Below, one piece after another: positions 41,705 through 50,304 of a stretch of DNA of 64,000 bases. The notes below the pieces were generated by a model. That model was not told the DNA's origin. It did no database searches and was given only the letters and a program-made list of their open reading frames with translations. The stretch spans positions 35,195 to 99,194 of the forward strand of contig NZ_JOGX01000027.1 of NCBI RefSeq assembly GCF_000719555.1. Reading direction: 5' to 3'. The DNA comes from Streptomyces sp. NRRL F-5727 (GTDB lineage Bacteria; Actinomycetota; Actinomycetes; Streptomycetales; Streptomycetaceae). Each line of letters begins with the position of its first letter. Position 1 is the first letter of the stretch. The position numbers and the translations under genes are program-made.

Positions 41705-41875
41705 GTTCGTCTCTCTCTACGTCCTCCCCGACACCGACAAGCCCCGGACCTGCGGCTCTCGCATGGCGACGCCCCGACCGTCGTCACGGAAAGGGCCCGG
41801 TCGAGGCGTCGTATCAAAGCCTGCTGACGCCATACCCACGTCGCCCGCGGAAACAAACCTGCCGGAGTGCAACCG

Positions 41876-42625
41876 ATGTCTGACGAAGCGCGTCCTAGCC
41901 GTACCGCCGTGGTGATCCCCGCCGCCGGGCGGGGCGTACGCCTTGGTCCGGGCGCCCCGAAAGCGCTGCGCGCGCTGAACGGCACCCCCATGCTCATCCA
42001 CGCCGTCCGCGCCATGGCCGCCTCCCGCGCGGTCCAGCTCGTCGTCGTGGTCGCCCCCGCCGACGGCGTCGCCGAGGTCAAACACCTCCTCGACGACCAC
42101 GCCCTCCCCGAGCGCACCGACTACCTCGTCGTCGCCGGCGGCGACACCCGCCAGGAGTCCGTCCACCTCGGCCTCAAGGCGCTCCCCGACGGCATCACCA
42201 CCGTCCTCGTCCACGACGCGGCCCGCCCCCTCGTCCCCGTCGACACCGTCGACGCCGTCATCGAGGCCGTCCGCGACGGCGCCGTCGCCGTCGTCCCCGC
42301 CCTGCCGGTCGCCGACACCGTCAAGGAGGTCGAGCCCGCCGGCACCCCCGGCGACCCCGAGCAGGTCGTCGCCACGCCGGTCCGCGCCCGCCTCCGCGCC
42401 GTCCAGACCCCCCAGGGCTTCGACCACGACACCCTGGTCAACGCCCACGCCACCATCGCCCTCGCCGGCGAGGGCGCCACCGACGACGCCGGCATGGTCG
42501 AACGGCTCGGCGCGCCCGTCGTCGTCGTGCCCGGCCACGAAGAGGCGTTCAAGGTGACCCGCCCCCTCGACCTCGTCCTCGCCGAGGCCGTACTCGCCCG
42601 CAGGAGGGCCAACGATGGCTTCTGA
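41876..42625 (+). CDS. ispD: 2-C-methyl-D-erythritol 4-phosphate cytidylyltransferase
   Basis: The 249-aa cytoplasmic enzyme of the MEP isoprenoid pathway starts at ATG 41876, with CGGAG at 41863-41867. Signature residues: [25 protein letters not shown] near the N-terminus (CTP loop and Lys) and [12 protein letters not shown] (about 115). It joins CTP to methylerythritol phosphate. It overlaps ispF by 11 nt, so the two enzymes are coupled. Confidence 0.95.
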   Translation: MSDEARPSRTAVVIPAAGRGVRLGPGAPKALRALNGTPMLIHAVRAMAASRAVQLVVVVAPADGVAEVKHLLDDHALPERTDYLVVAGGDTRQESVHLGLKALPDGITTVLVHDAARPLVPVDTVDAVIEAVRDGAVAVVPALPVADTVKEVEPAGTPGDPEQVVATPVRARLRAVQTPQGFDHDTLVNAHATIALAGEGATDDAGMVERLGAPVVVVPGHEEAFKVTRPLDLVLAEAVLARRRANDGF

Positions 42626-43121
42626 TCTCCCCGTCATCCCCCGCACCGGCATCGGCACCGACGTCCACGCCTTCGAACAGGGCCGCGAACTCTGGTGCGC
42701 CGGCCTCCTGTGGGAAGGCCCCGACAGCGACGGGTACGGCCTCGCCGGGCACTCCGACGGCGACGTCGCCGCCCACGCCGCCTGCGACGCCCTCTTCTCC
42801 GCCGCCGGCATCGGCGACCTCGGCGCCCACTTCGGCACCTCCCGCCCCGAGTACGCCGGCGCCTCCGGCACCACCCTCCTCGCCGAGGCCGCCCGGATCG
42901 TCCGCGCCGAGGGATACGAGATCGGCAACATCGCCGTCCAGGTCGTCGGCGTCCGCCCCAAGATCGGCAAGCGCCGCGACGAGGCCCAGAAGGCGCTCAG
43001 CGAGGCGGCCGGCGCCCCCGTCTCCGTCTCCGGCACCACCACCGACGGACTCGGCCTGACCGGCCGCGCCGAGGGTCTCGCCGCCCTCGCGACCGCGCTG
43101 GTCTACCCCGTGACCCGATAG
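42615..43121 (+). CDS. ispF: 2-C-methyl-D-erythritol 2,4-cyclodiphosphate synthase
   Basis: The 168-aa trimeric enzyme shows the zinc ligands in GTDVHAF (Asp16 and His18) and a third His in [24 protein letters not shown] and the final [19 protein letters not shown] motif are also present. It cyclises the CDP-ME 2-phosphate from IspE, which is not encoded nearby. Its start overlaps ispD, and a hairpin terminator follows within 25 nt. Confidence 0.95.
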   Translation: MASDLPVIPRTGIGTDVHAFEQGRELWCAGLLWEGPDSDGYGLAGHSDGDVAAHAACDALFSAAGIGDLGAHFGTSRPEYAGASGTTLLAEAARIVRAEGYEIGNIAVQVVGVRPKIGKRRDEAQKALSEAAGAPVSVSGTTTDGLGLTGRAEGLAALATALVYPVTR

Positions 43122-43144
43122 GACAGCGCGTCAGGGCGGAAAAA

Positions 43145-43179
43145 GGTGCCCCGCGACCCGGCATCGGTCGCGGGGCACC
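43145..43179. terminator. Terminator after ispDF
   Basis: A perfect 14-bp stem GGTGCCCCGCGACC (43145-43158, 43166-43179) with a 7-nt loop is preceded by GAAAAA. It separates ispF from cysS. Confidence 0.8.
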
Positions 43180-43204
43180 ACCGCACGCCCACTACCCTGG
43201 ACCC

Positions 43205-44602
43205 GTGACTATTCGCCTGTACGACACCAGCGCCCGGCAGATCCGTGACTTCACCCCGCTCACGCCGGGCTCCGTCTCGATCTACCTCTGTGGCGCCACC
43301 GTCCAGGCGGCCCCGCACATCGGACACATCCGGTCGGGGCTGAACTTCGACATCATGCGCCGCTGGTTCGCCTACCGCGGCTACGACGTCACCTTCGTCC
43401 GCAACGTCACCGACATCGACGACAAGATCATCGCCAAGGGCAGGGACCAGAACCGCCCCTGGTGGTCGATCGGGTACGAGAACGAGCGCGCCTTCAACAC
43501 CGGCTACGACGCCCTGGGCTGCCTCCCGCCCACCTACGAGCCCCGCGCCACCGGCCACGTGCCCGAGATGATCGAGATGATGCGCGGCCTCATCGAGCGC
43601 GGCCACGCCTACGAGGCCGACGGCAGCGTCTACTTCGACGTCCGCTCCTTCCCCGGCTACCTGGAGCTCTCCAACCAGGACCTGGACGACCTCCGCCAGC
43701 CCGACGAGGGCGTCTCCGGCAAGCGCGACCCCCGCGACTTCGCCATGTGGAAGGCGACCAAGCCCGGCGAGCCCGACTGGGAGACCCCGTGGGGCCGCGG
43801 CCGCCCCGGCTGGCACCTGGAGTGCTCGGCCATGGCCCACAAGTACCTCGGCTCCGCCTTCGACATCCACGGCGGCGGCCTCGACCTGATCTTCCCGCAC
43901 CACGAGAACGAGATCGCCCAGGCCAAGGCGTTCGGCGACGAGTTCGCCCGCTACTGGGTCCACAACGCCTGGGTCACCATGAGCGGCGAGAAGATGTCGA
44001 AGTCGCTCGGCAACTCGGTCCTCGTGAGCGAGATGGTCAAGAACTGGCGCCCCATCGTCCTCCGCTACTACCTGGGCACCCCGCACTACCGCTCGATGAT
44101 CGAGTACAGCGAGGAGTCCCTGCGCGAGGCCGAGGCCGCCTTCGGCCGCATCGAGGGCTTCGTCCAGCGCGCCACCGAGAAGGCCGGCCGGACCGTCCCG
44201 CCCGCCGCCGAGGTGCCGCCGGCCTTCGCCGAGGCCATGGACGACGACCTCGGCGTTCCGCACGCGCTGGCGATCATCCACACCACCGTCCGCCAGGGCA
44301 ACAGCGCGCTCGGCGCCGACGACAAGGACGAGGCCATCGCCCGCCTCGCCGAGGTCCGCGCCATGCTCGGCGTCCTCGGCCTGGACCCCCTCGACCCCCA
44401 GTGGGCCGACGAGTCCGGCGGCGGCGAAGAACTCCACGGCGTCGTCGACACCCTCGTCCGCCTCGTCCTCCAGCAGCGCGAGGCCGCCCGCGAGCGCAAG
44501 GACTGGGGCACGGCCGACGCCATCCGCGACCAGCTCACCCAGTCCGGCCTGGCCATCGAGGACAGCCCCGACGGCCCCCGGTGGACCCTCGCCAACCGAT
44601 AG
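43205..44602 (+). CDS. cysS: Cysteinyl-tRNA synthetase
   Basis: The 465-aa class I aminoacyl-tRNA synthetase starts at GTG 43205. Zinc-binding Cys in LCGATV and the HIGH-type motif PHIGHIRSG are near the N-terminus; the KMSKS motif reads [10 protein letters not shown] (about 265). The C-terminal helix bundle and anticodon domain follow. It charges tRNA-Cys in the cytoplasm. It is distinct from the MshC paralogue because it has the full anticodon domain. Confidence 0.96.
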   Translation: MTIRLYDTSARQIRDFTPLTPGSVSIYLCGATVQAAPHIGHIRSGLNFDIMRRWFAYRGYDVTFVRNVTDIDDKIIAKGRDQNRPWWSIGYENERAFNTGYDALGCLPPTYEPRATGHVPEMIEMMRGLIERGHAYEADGSVYFDVRSFPGYLELSNQDLDDLRQPDEGVSGKRDPRDFAMWKATKPGEPDWETPWGRGRPGWHLECSAMAHKYLGSAFDIHGGGLDLIFPHHENEIAQAKAFGDEFARYWVHNAWVTMSGEKMSKSLGNSVLVSEMVKNWRPIVLRYYLGTPHYRSMIEYSEESLREAEAAFGRIEGFVQRATEKAGRTVPPAAEVPPAFAEAMDDDLGVPHALAIIHTTVRQGNSALGADDKDEAIARLAEVRAMLGVLGLDPLDPQWADESGGGEELHGVVDTLVRLVLQQREAARERKDWGTADAIRDQLTQSGLAIEDSPDGPRWTLANR

Positions 44603-44616
44603 AACACCCCGAAGAC

Positions 44617-44642
44617 GTGCCGCCCGGAGCCCCGGGCGGCAC
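44617..44642. terminator. Hairpin after cysS
   Basis: GTGCCGCCCGG (44617-44627) pairs with CCGGGCGGCAC (44632-44642) around AGCC. It lies 15 nt after the cysS stop. Confidence 0.7.
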
Positions 44643-44692
44643 ACTTCACTTAAAAGACTTCCGCACGTACGCCAGAGGAACAGGTAGCAGTC

Positions 44693-45646
44693 ATGGCCGG
44701 GAACAGCCAGCGCAGGGGACGTCGCACGTCCAACAAGAAGGGCGCGACGGTCGGCAGCGGTGGCAAGCGACGCCGCGCCCTCGAGGGCAAGGGCCCGACG
44801 CCCAAGGCCGAGAACCGCAAGGGACACAAGGCATACCGCGTCTCCAACGCGATGGCCCGGAACGCCGCCAAGCGCAAGCCCGTCGCCCGCCGCGGCGGCA
44901 AGGGCCAGGCCGAGATGGTCGTCGGCCGCAACCCCGTCTTCGAGGCACTGCGTGACGGCGTCCCCGCCACCACCCTCTACGTCCAGCAGTTCATCGACAA
45001 CGACGAGCGCGTGCGCGAGGCGCTCAACCTCGCCACCGGCCGCGGCAACATCAACATCATGGAGGCGCCGCGCCCCGAGCTCGACCGGATGACCAACGGC
45101 CTCAACCACCAGGGCCTCGTCCTCCAGGTCCCGCCGTACGAGTACGCGCACCCCGAGGACCTCGCCGCGCACGCCTACGACGAGCACGAGGACCCGCTGA
45201 TCGTCGCCCTCGACGGCGTCACCGACCCGCGCAACCTCGGCGCCGTCGTCCGCTCCGTCTCCGCCTTCGGCGGCCACGGCGTCGTCGTCCCCGAGCGCCG
45301 CGCCGCCGGCATGACCGCCGGCGCCTGGAAGACCTCGGCCGGCACCGCCGCCCGCACCCCGGTCGCCCGCGCCACCAACCTCACCCGCTGCCTGCAGGAG
45401 TACCAGAAGGCCGGCCTCACCGTCGTCGGCCTCTCCGCCGACGGCGACACCGAGGTCCACGAGCTGGAGGCCCTCGAAGGGCCCGTCGTCATCGTGGTCG
45501 GCTCCGAGGGCAAGGGCCTCTCCCGACTCGTCGGCGAGACCTGCGACTTCCTCGTCCGCATCCCGATGCCCGGCGGCGCCGAGTCCCTCAACGCCGGTGT
45601 CGCCGCCGGCGTCGTCCTCTACGAGGCCGCCCGCCGCCGCATGTGA
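44693..45646 (+). CDS. rlmB: 23S rRNA (guanosine-2'-O)-methyltransferase RlmB
   Basis: The 317-aa SpoU-family protein has a Lys/Arg-rich N-terminal extension (about 1-70), then a substrate-binding domain ([11 protein letters not shown]) and a knotted methyltransferase domain. Its motifs are [43 protein letters not shown] and the C-terminal [20 protein letters not shown]. It methylates a conserved guanosine of 23S rRNA. It follows cysS and a hairpin, but is on the same strand. Confidence 0.95.
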   Translation: MAGNSQRRGRRTSNKKGATVGSGGKRRRALEGKGPTPKAENRKGHKAYRVSNAMARNAAKRKPVARRGGKGQAEMVVGRNPVFEALRDGVPATTLYVQQFIDNDERVREALNLATGRGNINIMEAPRPELDRMTNGLNHQGLVLQVPPYEYAHPEDLAAHAYDEHEDPLIVALDGVTDPRNLGAVVRSVSAFGGHGVVVPERRAAGMTAGAWKTSAGTAARTPVARATNLTRCLQEYQKAGLTVVGLSADGDTEVHELEALEGPVVIVVGSEGKGLSRLVGETCDFLVRIPMPGGAESLNAGVAAGVVLYEAARRRM

Positions 45647-45652
45647 CCGGCC

Positions 45653-45682
45653 TCCCCCGTACGGGCTGAACCGTACGGGGGA
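45653..45682. terminator. Terminator after rlmB
   Basis: A perfect 12-bp stem TCCCCCGTACGG (45653-45664, 45671-45682) with a 6-nt loop starts 7 nt after the rlmB stop. Confidence 0.8.
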
Positions 45683-45699
45683 CCCGCCCCGGCCGTGAT

Positions 45700-45732
45700 C
45701 TTGACGGACCTCGGACATCCGAGCCCGTCAAG
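45700..45732. promoter_or_regulatory. Two-tier palindrome upstream of the DoxX-like gene
   Basis: CTTGACGG (45700-45707) and CCGTCAAG (45725-45732) form perfect 8-bp arms, and inside them CTCGG-ACAT-CCGAG forms a second 5-bp set. It lies 32 bp before the DoxX-like start and may be an operator or a second terminator. Confidence 0.45.
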
Positions 45733-45763
45733 GCAGTGTCCAAACCCCGCGTCACTCGGTTAG

Positions 45764-47344
45764 ATGAGTGTGGACACCAGAACGCCCCGGCCGGGGTTCG
45801 ACGATCAGCCCGCGCTGAGCATGGTCAAGGTGGATTCCGATCCCGCCCAGGTGATCGTGAACCACGCCAGCTTCCGTGTGCGGCTCGCGCCGGCCCAGCA
45901 GCCGAAGTTCGGCGCGAACCCGCGCGTGGCCGCCCTCTCCGGGGCCGGTGGAGCGGGAGCGCCGCGTCGGCGCCCCGTCGTCTGGACCGGCAAGGCCACG
46001 CCGGGCGCGACCGGACTCCTCCAGGCCGTACGGGAGTCCTCGGCCGGCACGGGCGGCGCCGTCTCCACGCTGGAGCCGACCACCCAGACCATCCCCCGCA
46101 TCGACGACACGATGCCCACCCCCGTCGTGCCCGCCGGGGCCGCCGCACCGATCCTGCCGCCGATGCGCCGGGCCGAGGGCGCCTACGACGACGTGTACGA
46201 CCTGCGGCCGGACGCGGCGCCGCACGAAGAGGCCCGCCCCGCCGGCCAGCGCCCCACCTCCGACCCCGTCCGGCACGCCTACTACCCCGGCCGCCGCATG
46301 AACCTCGGCGTGGTGCTCCTCCCGCTCCGCGTCTTCCTCGGCTTCATCTCCATCTACGCCGGCATGGGCAAGCTCTGCGACCCCGTCTACTTCGACGGCG
46401 GCGAGCGCGGCTCCATGGTCAAGTGGCTCACCCAGCTCCACCCCTGGCCGCTCGCCGAACCCCTGCGCGACTTCGCCCTCCAGCACCCCGTCGGCGCCGG
46501 ACTCACCGTCGCCTTCCTCCAGGTCGTCGTCGGCGTCCTCACCGTCCTCGGCCTCTGGCAGCGCGTCGCCGCCGTCGTCGGCGCCCTCCTCTCCGCCGCG
46601 CTCATCCTCACCGTCAGCTGGCGCACCGTCCCCGTCTACGACGCGCCCGACATCATCTACCTCGCCGCCTGGTCCCCGCTGATCATCGCCGGCGCCCCCG
46701 TCTACTCGATCGACGGCCGCCTCGCCGGCGAAGCCTGGCGCACCCTCGGCCCCCGCGCCGAACTGTGGGAGCTGCGCCGCCGGGTGATGCGCCGCTCGGT
46801 GCTCTTCGCCTCCGTGGTCGTCGGCCTCACCCTGCTCATCGGCTCGGTCCTCGGCGGCGCCGTCCGCTCCACCGAGATGGTCACCGTCCCGGGCCCGAAC
46901 GACGACCCGATCAACCACCTCCCCGGCCAGCCGCTGCCGACCGAGCCGGAGCGCCGCCGCACCCCGTCGGAGACCCCGCGCGACGCCCGCCCCGAGCCGT
47001 CGGCGGCCGAGACCACGGAGGAGGCCCGCGAGGAGCGCGAGGAGACCCAGGAGGCGACCCGGCCGACCGAGACCGGCGCCGGCACCGGGACCGGCTCCAC
47101 CCCGACCCAGGAGCAGAGGCCGACCGCCACCGACGGCGCCGGCGGCGGCAGCAGTCGTACGCCCACCCAGTCGGAGCCCGCCCCGCCGCCGACCACCAGC
47201 GACAGCCCCAGCGGCACCTCCGGCAGCACCTCGTCCTCCGGCGGCTCCTCCACCGGCACCCCCACTCAGGAGGCGCCCACCGAGGAGGCCACCACCGGCG
47301 GCGGCGAGGCCCCGCAGAACCCGATCGGCGGCCTGCTGGGCTGA
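45764..47344 (+). CDS. DoxX-family membrane protein with long Ser/Thr/Pro-rich tail
   Basis: The 526-aa protein has a soluble N-terminal region (about 1-175) with no recognised fold, then a DoxX domain (about 180-350) of four transmembrane helices. Motifs are PLRVFLGFISIYAGMGKLCDPVYF and VVGVLTVLGLWQRVAAVVGALL. The C-terminal region (about 370-520) is disordered, rich in Thr, Glu, Pro, Gly and Ser, and probably outside the cell. The start ATG 45764 has no clear ribosome site, so the message may be leaderless. The role is unknown; DoxX proteins are linked to redox or oxidative-stress complexes. Confidence 0.8.
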   Translation: MSVDTRTPRPGFDDQPALSMVKVDSDPAQVIVNHASFRVRLAPAQQPKFGANPRVAALSGAGGAGAPRRRPVVWTGKATPGATGLLQAVRESSAGTGGAVSTLEPTTQTIPRIDDTMPTPVVPAGAAAPILPPMRRAEGAYDDVYDLRPDAAPHEEARPAGQRPTSDPVRHAYYPGRRMNLGVVLLPLRVFLGFISIYAGMGKLCDPVYFDGGERGSMVKWLTQLHPWPLAEPLRDFALQHPVGAGLTVAFLQVVVGVLTVLGLWQRVAAVVGALLSAALILTVSWRTVPVYDAPDIIYLAAWSPLIIAGAPVYSIDGRLAGEAWRTLGPRAELWELRRRVMRRSVLFASVVVGLTLLIGSVLGGAVRSTEMVTVPGPNDDPINHLPGQPLPTEPERRRTPSETPRDARPEPSAAETTEEAREEREETQEATRPTETGAGTGTGSTPTQEQRPTATDGAGGGSSRTPTQSEPAPPPTTSDSPSGTSGSTSSSGGSSTGTPTQEAPTEEATTGGGEAPQNPIGGLLG

Positions 47345-47365
47345 GCGCCCGGGCCCGCACGGCGC

Positions 47366-47412
47366 ACGAGAGAGGCGGCACCGTCCCAGGGGGGCGGTGC
47401 CGCCTCTCTCGT
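47366..47412. terminator. Strong hairpin terminator
   Basis: A perfect 18-bp stem ACGAGAGAGGCGGCACCG (47366-47383, 47395-47412) lies between the DoxX-like stop and the convergent nucleotidyltransferase stop (47447). Confidence 0.85.
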
Positions 47413-47446
47413 ACGCGCTCTCCCGTGGGCGCCTCTCCCGTACGGC

Positions 47447-48163
47447 TCAGAGGCCCTGCGCGGCGAGCTCCTTCGCGGCCTCCGTCAGGTCCTTCGCGGT
47501 GTCGATGGCCCTCCAGTACGCCCCCTGGGGCAGCGGGAAGCCGGCCAGGCGCCGCTCGCGCGCGAGACGCGGGAAGGTGGTCCGCTCGTGGTCGCCCAGA
47601 TCGGGCAGGAGCGCGGTGAACGCGGGGGAGAAGACGTACACGCCGGCGTTGATGAGGAACGGCGACGGCGGCGCCTCGACGAAGTCGGTGATGTGCCCGA
47701 AGGTGTCGGTCTCGACGGCGCCCCACGGGATCCGCGGGCGGGCCAGCGCCAGGGTGGCGGTGGCGTCCCGCTCGTCGTGGAACGCGGCCATCTCGCGCAG
47801 CGAGAAACGCGTCCAGATGTCGCCGTTGGTGGCGTACCAGGGCCGGTCCGGCTCGGGCAGGTGCGCGGCGGCGTACTTGAGGCCGCCGCCCCGGCCCAGC
47901 GGCTCGGTCTCGACGACCGTGGTCACCTTGAGCGGCAGATCGGCCTCCTCCAGCCACTCCTGGAGGACTTCGGCGAGGTGCCCGCAGGAGACGACGGCGT
48001 CGGTCACGCCCTCGGCGGCCAGCCAGGAAAGCTGATGGCCGATGATCGGGGTCCCGGTGCCCGGGATCTCGACCATCGGCTTGGGGCGGTCGTCGGTGTA
48101 GGGGCGCAGCCGCGAGCCCTGGCCGCCCGCCAGGACCACGGCCTGCGTCGGAGTGGTGTGCAT
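47447..48163 (-). CDS. Sugar nucleotidyltransferase-like protein
   Basis: The 238-aa protein has the NTP-transferase signature AVVLAGGQGSRLRPYTDDRPKPMVEI at the N-terminus, with the metal Asp in NGDIW and a GGGLKYA/FLINAGVYVF core. It lacks the left-handed beta-helix domain of bifunctional enzymes. It probably makes a nucleotide sugar for wall or spore polymers. The start is ATG 48163. Confidence 0.88.
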   Translation of the reverse strand: MHTTPTQAVVLAGGQGSRLRPYTDDRPKPMVEIPGTGTPIIGHQLSWLAAEGVTDAVVSCGHLAEVLQEWLEEADLPLKVTTVVETEPLGRGGGLKYAAAHLPEPDRPWYATNGDIWTRFSLREMAAFHDERDATATLALARPRIPWGAVETDTFGHITDFVEAPPSPFLINAGVYVFSPAFTALLPDLGDHERTTFPRLARERRLAGFPLPQGAYWRAIDTAKDLTEAAKELAAQGL

Positions 48164-48209
48164 ACGGGGAACGATAGGTGCCCCGCGGGCGCGGACGCGG
48201 TGACGGCGC

Positions 48210-48626
48210 TCAGCCCGTCGCGCGCATCACGCCGGTCGCGTACGAGGTGTCGCAGACCGGCCGGGAGAACGCCTGGGCGCGGGCGGGGCCGTAGTGCTCC
48301 ACCGCGGCGCGGCCGAGGGCGCGGGCGATCGACACGCAGTGCTCGGCGAGCGAGGGGCGGTTCTCCACCTCGCGCTGGAGGTGGGTGAGGGCGACGCCGG
48401 GGTCCTTCTCCTGGAGCTCGGCGAGCAGCCGGTCCCGCAGCACGTCCTGCGGGGCACGGGACTTCGCGCGGGTGGAGACGTCCGAGGCGGAGGCGGTCAG
48501 CATCTGGCCTTCGGCGTCCTGACCGGCCCACGGCACGGCGGACACCGCGAGCGTTCCCGACAGGACCAGGACGACGGGCAGGACGAGGGCGAGGGAGCGG
48601 CCGATTCGGCGGGCAGTGTGCGTCAC
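48210..48626 (-). CDS. Small secreted protein of unknown function
   Basis: The 138-aa protein has a signal peptide (about 1-32: RRIGRSLALVLPVVLVLSGTLAVSAVPWA) and a mature helical domain with two Cys (about 97 and 125, EHCVSIARALGRAAVEHYGPARAQAFSRPVCDTSYATGV) that could pair. It starts at GTG 48626. No family recognised. It lies between the nucleotidyltransferase and msiK, on the same strand as both. Confidence 0.7.
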   Translation of the reverse strand: MTHTARRIGRSLALVLPVVLVLSGTLAVSAVPWAGQDAEGQMLTASASDVSTRAKSRAPQDVLRDRLLAELQEKDPGVALTHLQREVENRPSLAEHCVSIARALGRAAVEHYGPARAQAFSRPVCDTSYATGVMRATG

Positions 48627-48775
48627 GCAGGCGAGCGTAGCGGGCGGTAGTGATATGGCGACATTTAGTCACTCTCGCGGGGGATGGTTCGACGCGGCTT
48701 TTCGAATCCCGTGTTGACGCGGGCCGGAGGGGCGGGCCCCGAATGCCGGGGTTTTCCGGGGTAAGCCCGTTTAAA

Positions 48776-48814
48776 CGAACGACCCCGCATCCGCAAGGGA
48801 TACGGGGCCGTTCG
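48776..48814. terminator. Terminator after msiK
   Basis: CGAACG(A)CCCCG(C)ATCC pairs with GGAT(A)CGGGG(C)CGTTCG around GCAAG, a 17-position stem with two mismatches, downstream of msiK on the minus strand. Confidence 0.65.
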
Positions 48815-48845
48815 CCACGGGTCTTTTCCGGCCGGGGCCGGAAGG

Positions 48846-49943
48846 TCACTCGCTGATGCGCTGCTCCGTCGACTTGGAGAAGACGTGCAGCTCGCCGGCG
48901 CGCGGGACGACGTGCAGCGTGGAGCCCTTGGACGGGATCTCACGGCCGCCGACGCGGATGACGATGTCCTTGTCCTCGCCGCCGACGCGGGTGGAGCCGT
49001 AGACGAAGCCGTCGGAGCCCAGCTCCTCGACCACGTTGACGGTCACGGCCACGCCGTCCTTGCCGGTCGGGCCCGACACGTCGAAGTGCTCCGGGCGGAC
49101 GCCGACGACGACGGTGGTGTCGCCGTTGGCGGCGGCGGTGGCGAGTGCGTCACGGGAGACCGGGACGACGCTGTTGCCGAACTTCACGCCGCCCTCGGTG
49201 ATCGGGACCTCGATCAGGTTCATGGCGGGCGAGCCGATGAAGCCGGCGACGAAGAGGTTCGCGGGCTTGTCGTACATGTTGCGCGGGGTGTCGACCTGCT
49301 GGAGCAGACCGTCCTTCAGCACGGCGACGCGGTCGCCCATGGTGAGCGCCTCGGTCTGGTCGTGGGTGACGTAGACCGTCGTGATGCCGAGACGGCGCTG
49401 CAGGCCGGCGATCTGCGTACGGGTCGAGACGCGGAGCTTGGCGTCGAGGTTCGACAGCGGCTCGTCCATGAGGAAGACCTGCGGCTCGCGCACGATGGCG
49501 CGGCCCATGGCGACACGCTGGCGCTGACCGCCGGAGAGCGCCTTCGGCTTGCGGTCCAGGTACTGGGTGAGGTCGAGGATCTTCGCGGCCTCTTCGACCT
49601 TCGCGCGGATCTCGCTCTTGTTGACGCCGGCGATCTTGAGCGCGAAGCCCATGTTGTCGGCGACGGTCATGTGCGGGTAGAGCGCGTAGTTCTGGAACAC
49701 CATGGCGATGTCCCGGTCCTTCGGCGGCAGGTGGGTGACGTCCCGGTCACCGATGCGGATGGCGCCCGCGTTGACGTCCTCCAGACCCGCCAGCATCCGC
49801 AGCGAGGTCGACTTGCCGCAGCCCGAGGGCCCGACGAGGACGAGGAACTCCCCGTCGCCGATCTCGATGTCGAGCTGGTCGACGGAGGGGGTCTTGGCGC
49901 CCGGGTAGATCCGGGTCGCCTTGTCGAAAGTGACAGAAGCCAT
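48846..49943 (-). CDS. msiK: Multiple-sugar ABC transporter ATPase MsiK
   Basis: The 365-aa ATPase starts at ATG 49943. Walker A GPSGCGKST (about 38-46), signature LSGGQRQRVAMGRA, Walker B FLMDEPLSNLD and the H-loop THDQTEAL are all present, followed by a MalK-type regulatory domain (about 240-365). MsiK energises several sugar uptake systems (cellobiose, maltose, chitobiose, xylobiose), which have no ATPase of their own. It has no transporter gene beside it. A dre-like DasR site lies about 60 bp upstream. Confidence 0.95.
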   Translation of the reverse strand: MASVTFDKATRIYPGAKTPSVDQLDIEIGDGEFLVLVGPSGCGKSTSLRMLAGLEDVNAGAIRIGDRDVTHLPPKDRDIAMVFQNYALYPHMTVADNMGFALKIAGVNKSEIRAKVEEAAKILDLTQYLDRKPKALSGGQRQRVAMGRAIVREPQVFLMDEPLSNLDAKLRVSTRTQIAGLQRRLGITTVYVTHDQTEALTMGDRVAVLKDGLLQQVDTPRNMYDKPANLFVAGFIGSPAMNLIEVPITEGGVKFGNSVVPVSRDALATAAANGDTTVVVGVRPEHFDVSGPTGKDGVAVTVNVVEELGSDGFVYGSTRVGGEDKDIVIRVGGREIPSKGSTLHVVPRAGELHVFSKSTEQRISE

Positions 49944-50000
49944 GGTGATACGCCCCTTCACCGGCAGGAACGTGCCGGACGATCCGAGTAAAGGAAGAGT

Positions 50001-50016
50001 TGAGGTCTAGTCCACC
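50001..50016. promoter_or_regulatory. dre-like DasR site upstream of msiK
   Basis: TGAGGTCTAGTCCACC matches the DasR responsive element ACTGGTCTAGACCACT at most positions, including the GGTCTAG core and CCA; the two changes sit symmetrically. It lies 58-73 bp upstream of the msiK ATG. Confidence 0.45.
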
Positions 50017-50125
50017 TGGGTGAACTCCGCTCGACGCTACCTGGCGGCGTCGGATCTGTCAGTAGTTCGAAGGGCGTGAGATTTCCGACCGTGGGCCGGG
50101 CGGGGTTGGTTAGACTGCACTCGCT

Positions 50126-50199
50126 GCCGCCTTAGCTCAGTTGGCTAGAGCGCTTGACTTGTAATCTTGAGGTCGTCGGTTCGATTCCGACAGGCGGCT
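50126..50199 (+). tRNA. tRNA-Thr (anticodon TGT)
   Basis: The 74-nt cloverleaf has the acceptor stem GCCGCCT/AGGCGGC, D stem GCTC/GAGC, anticodon loop CTTGTAA (anticodon UGU, Thr) and T arm GTCGG-TTCGATT-CCGAC. The CCA end is not encoded. The anticodon stem (CTTGA with TCTTG) has two adjacent U-U oppositions in the middle. A strong hairpin terminator begins 8 nt after it. Confidence 0.9.
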
Positions 50200-50207
50200 C
50201 TGCACGA

Positions 50208-50246
50208 CGAAGGCCCCGCCCCCCTGCGAGGGGGGCGGGGCCTTCG
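50208..50246. terminator. Very strong terminator after tRNA-Thr
   Basis: A perfect 18-bp stem (50208-50225 with 50229-50246, CGAAGGCCCCGCCCCCCT) has a 3-nt GCG loop. Confidence 0.85.
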
Positions 50247-50304
50247 CGGTACCGTGCGGCGCGCACCCAGGGGGGGTGCGGTTTTGCGACGAAGGACTGA
50301 TCGC

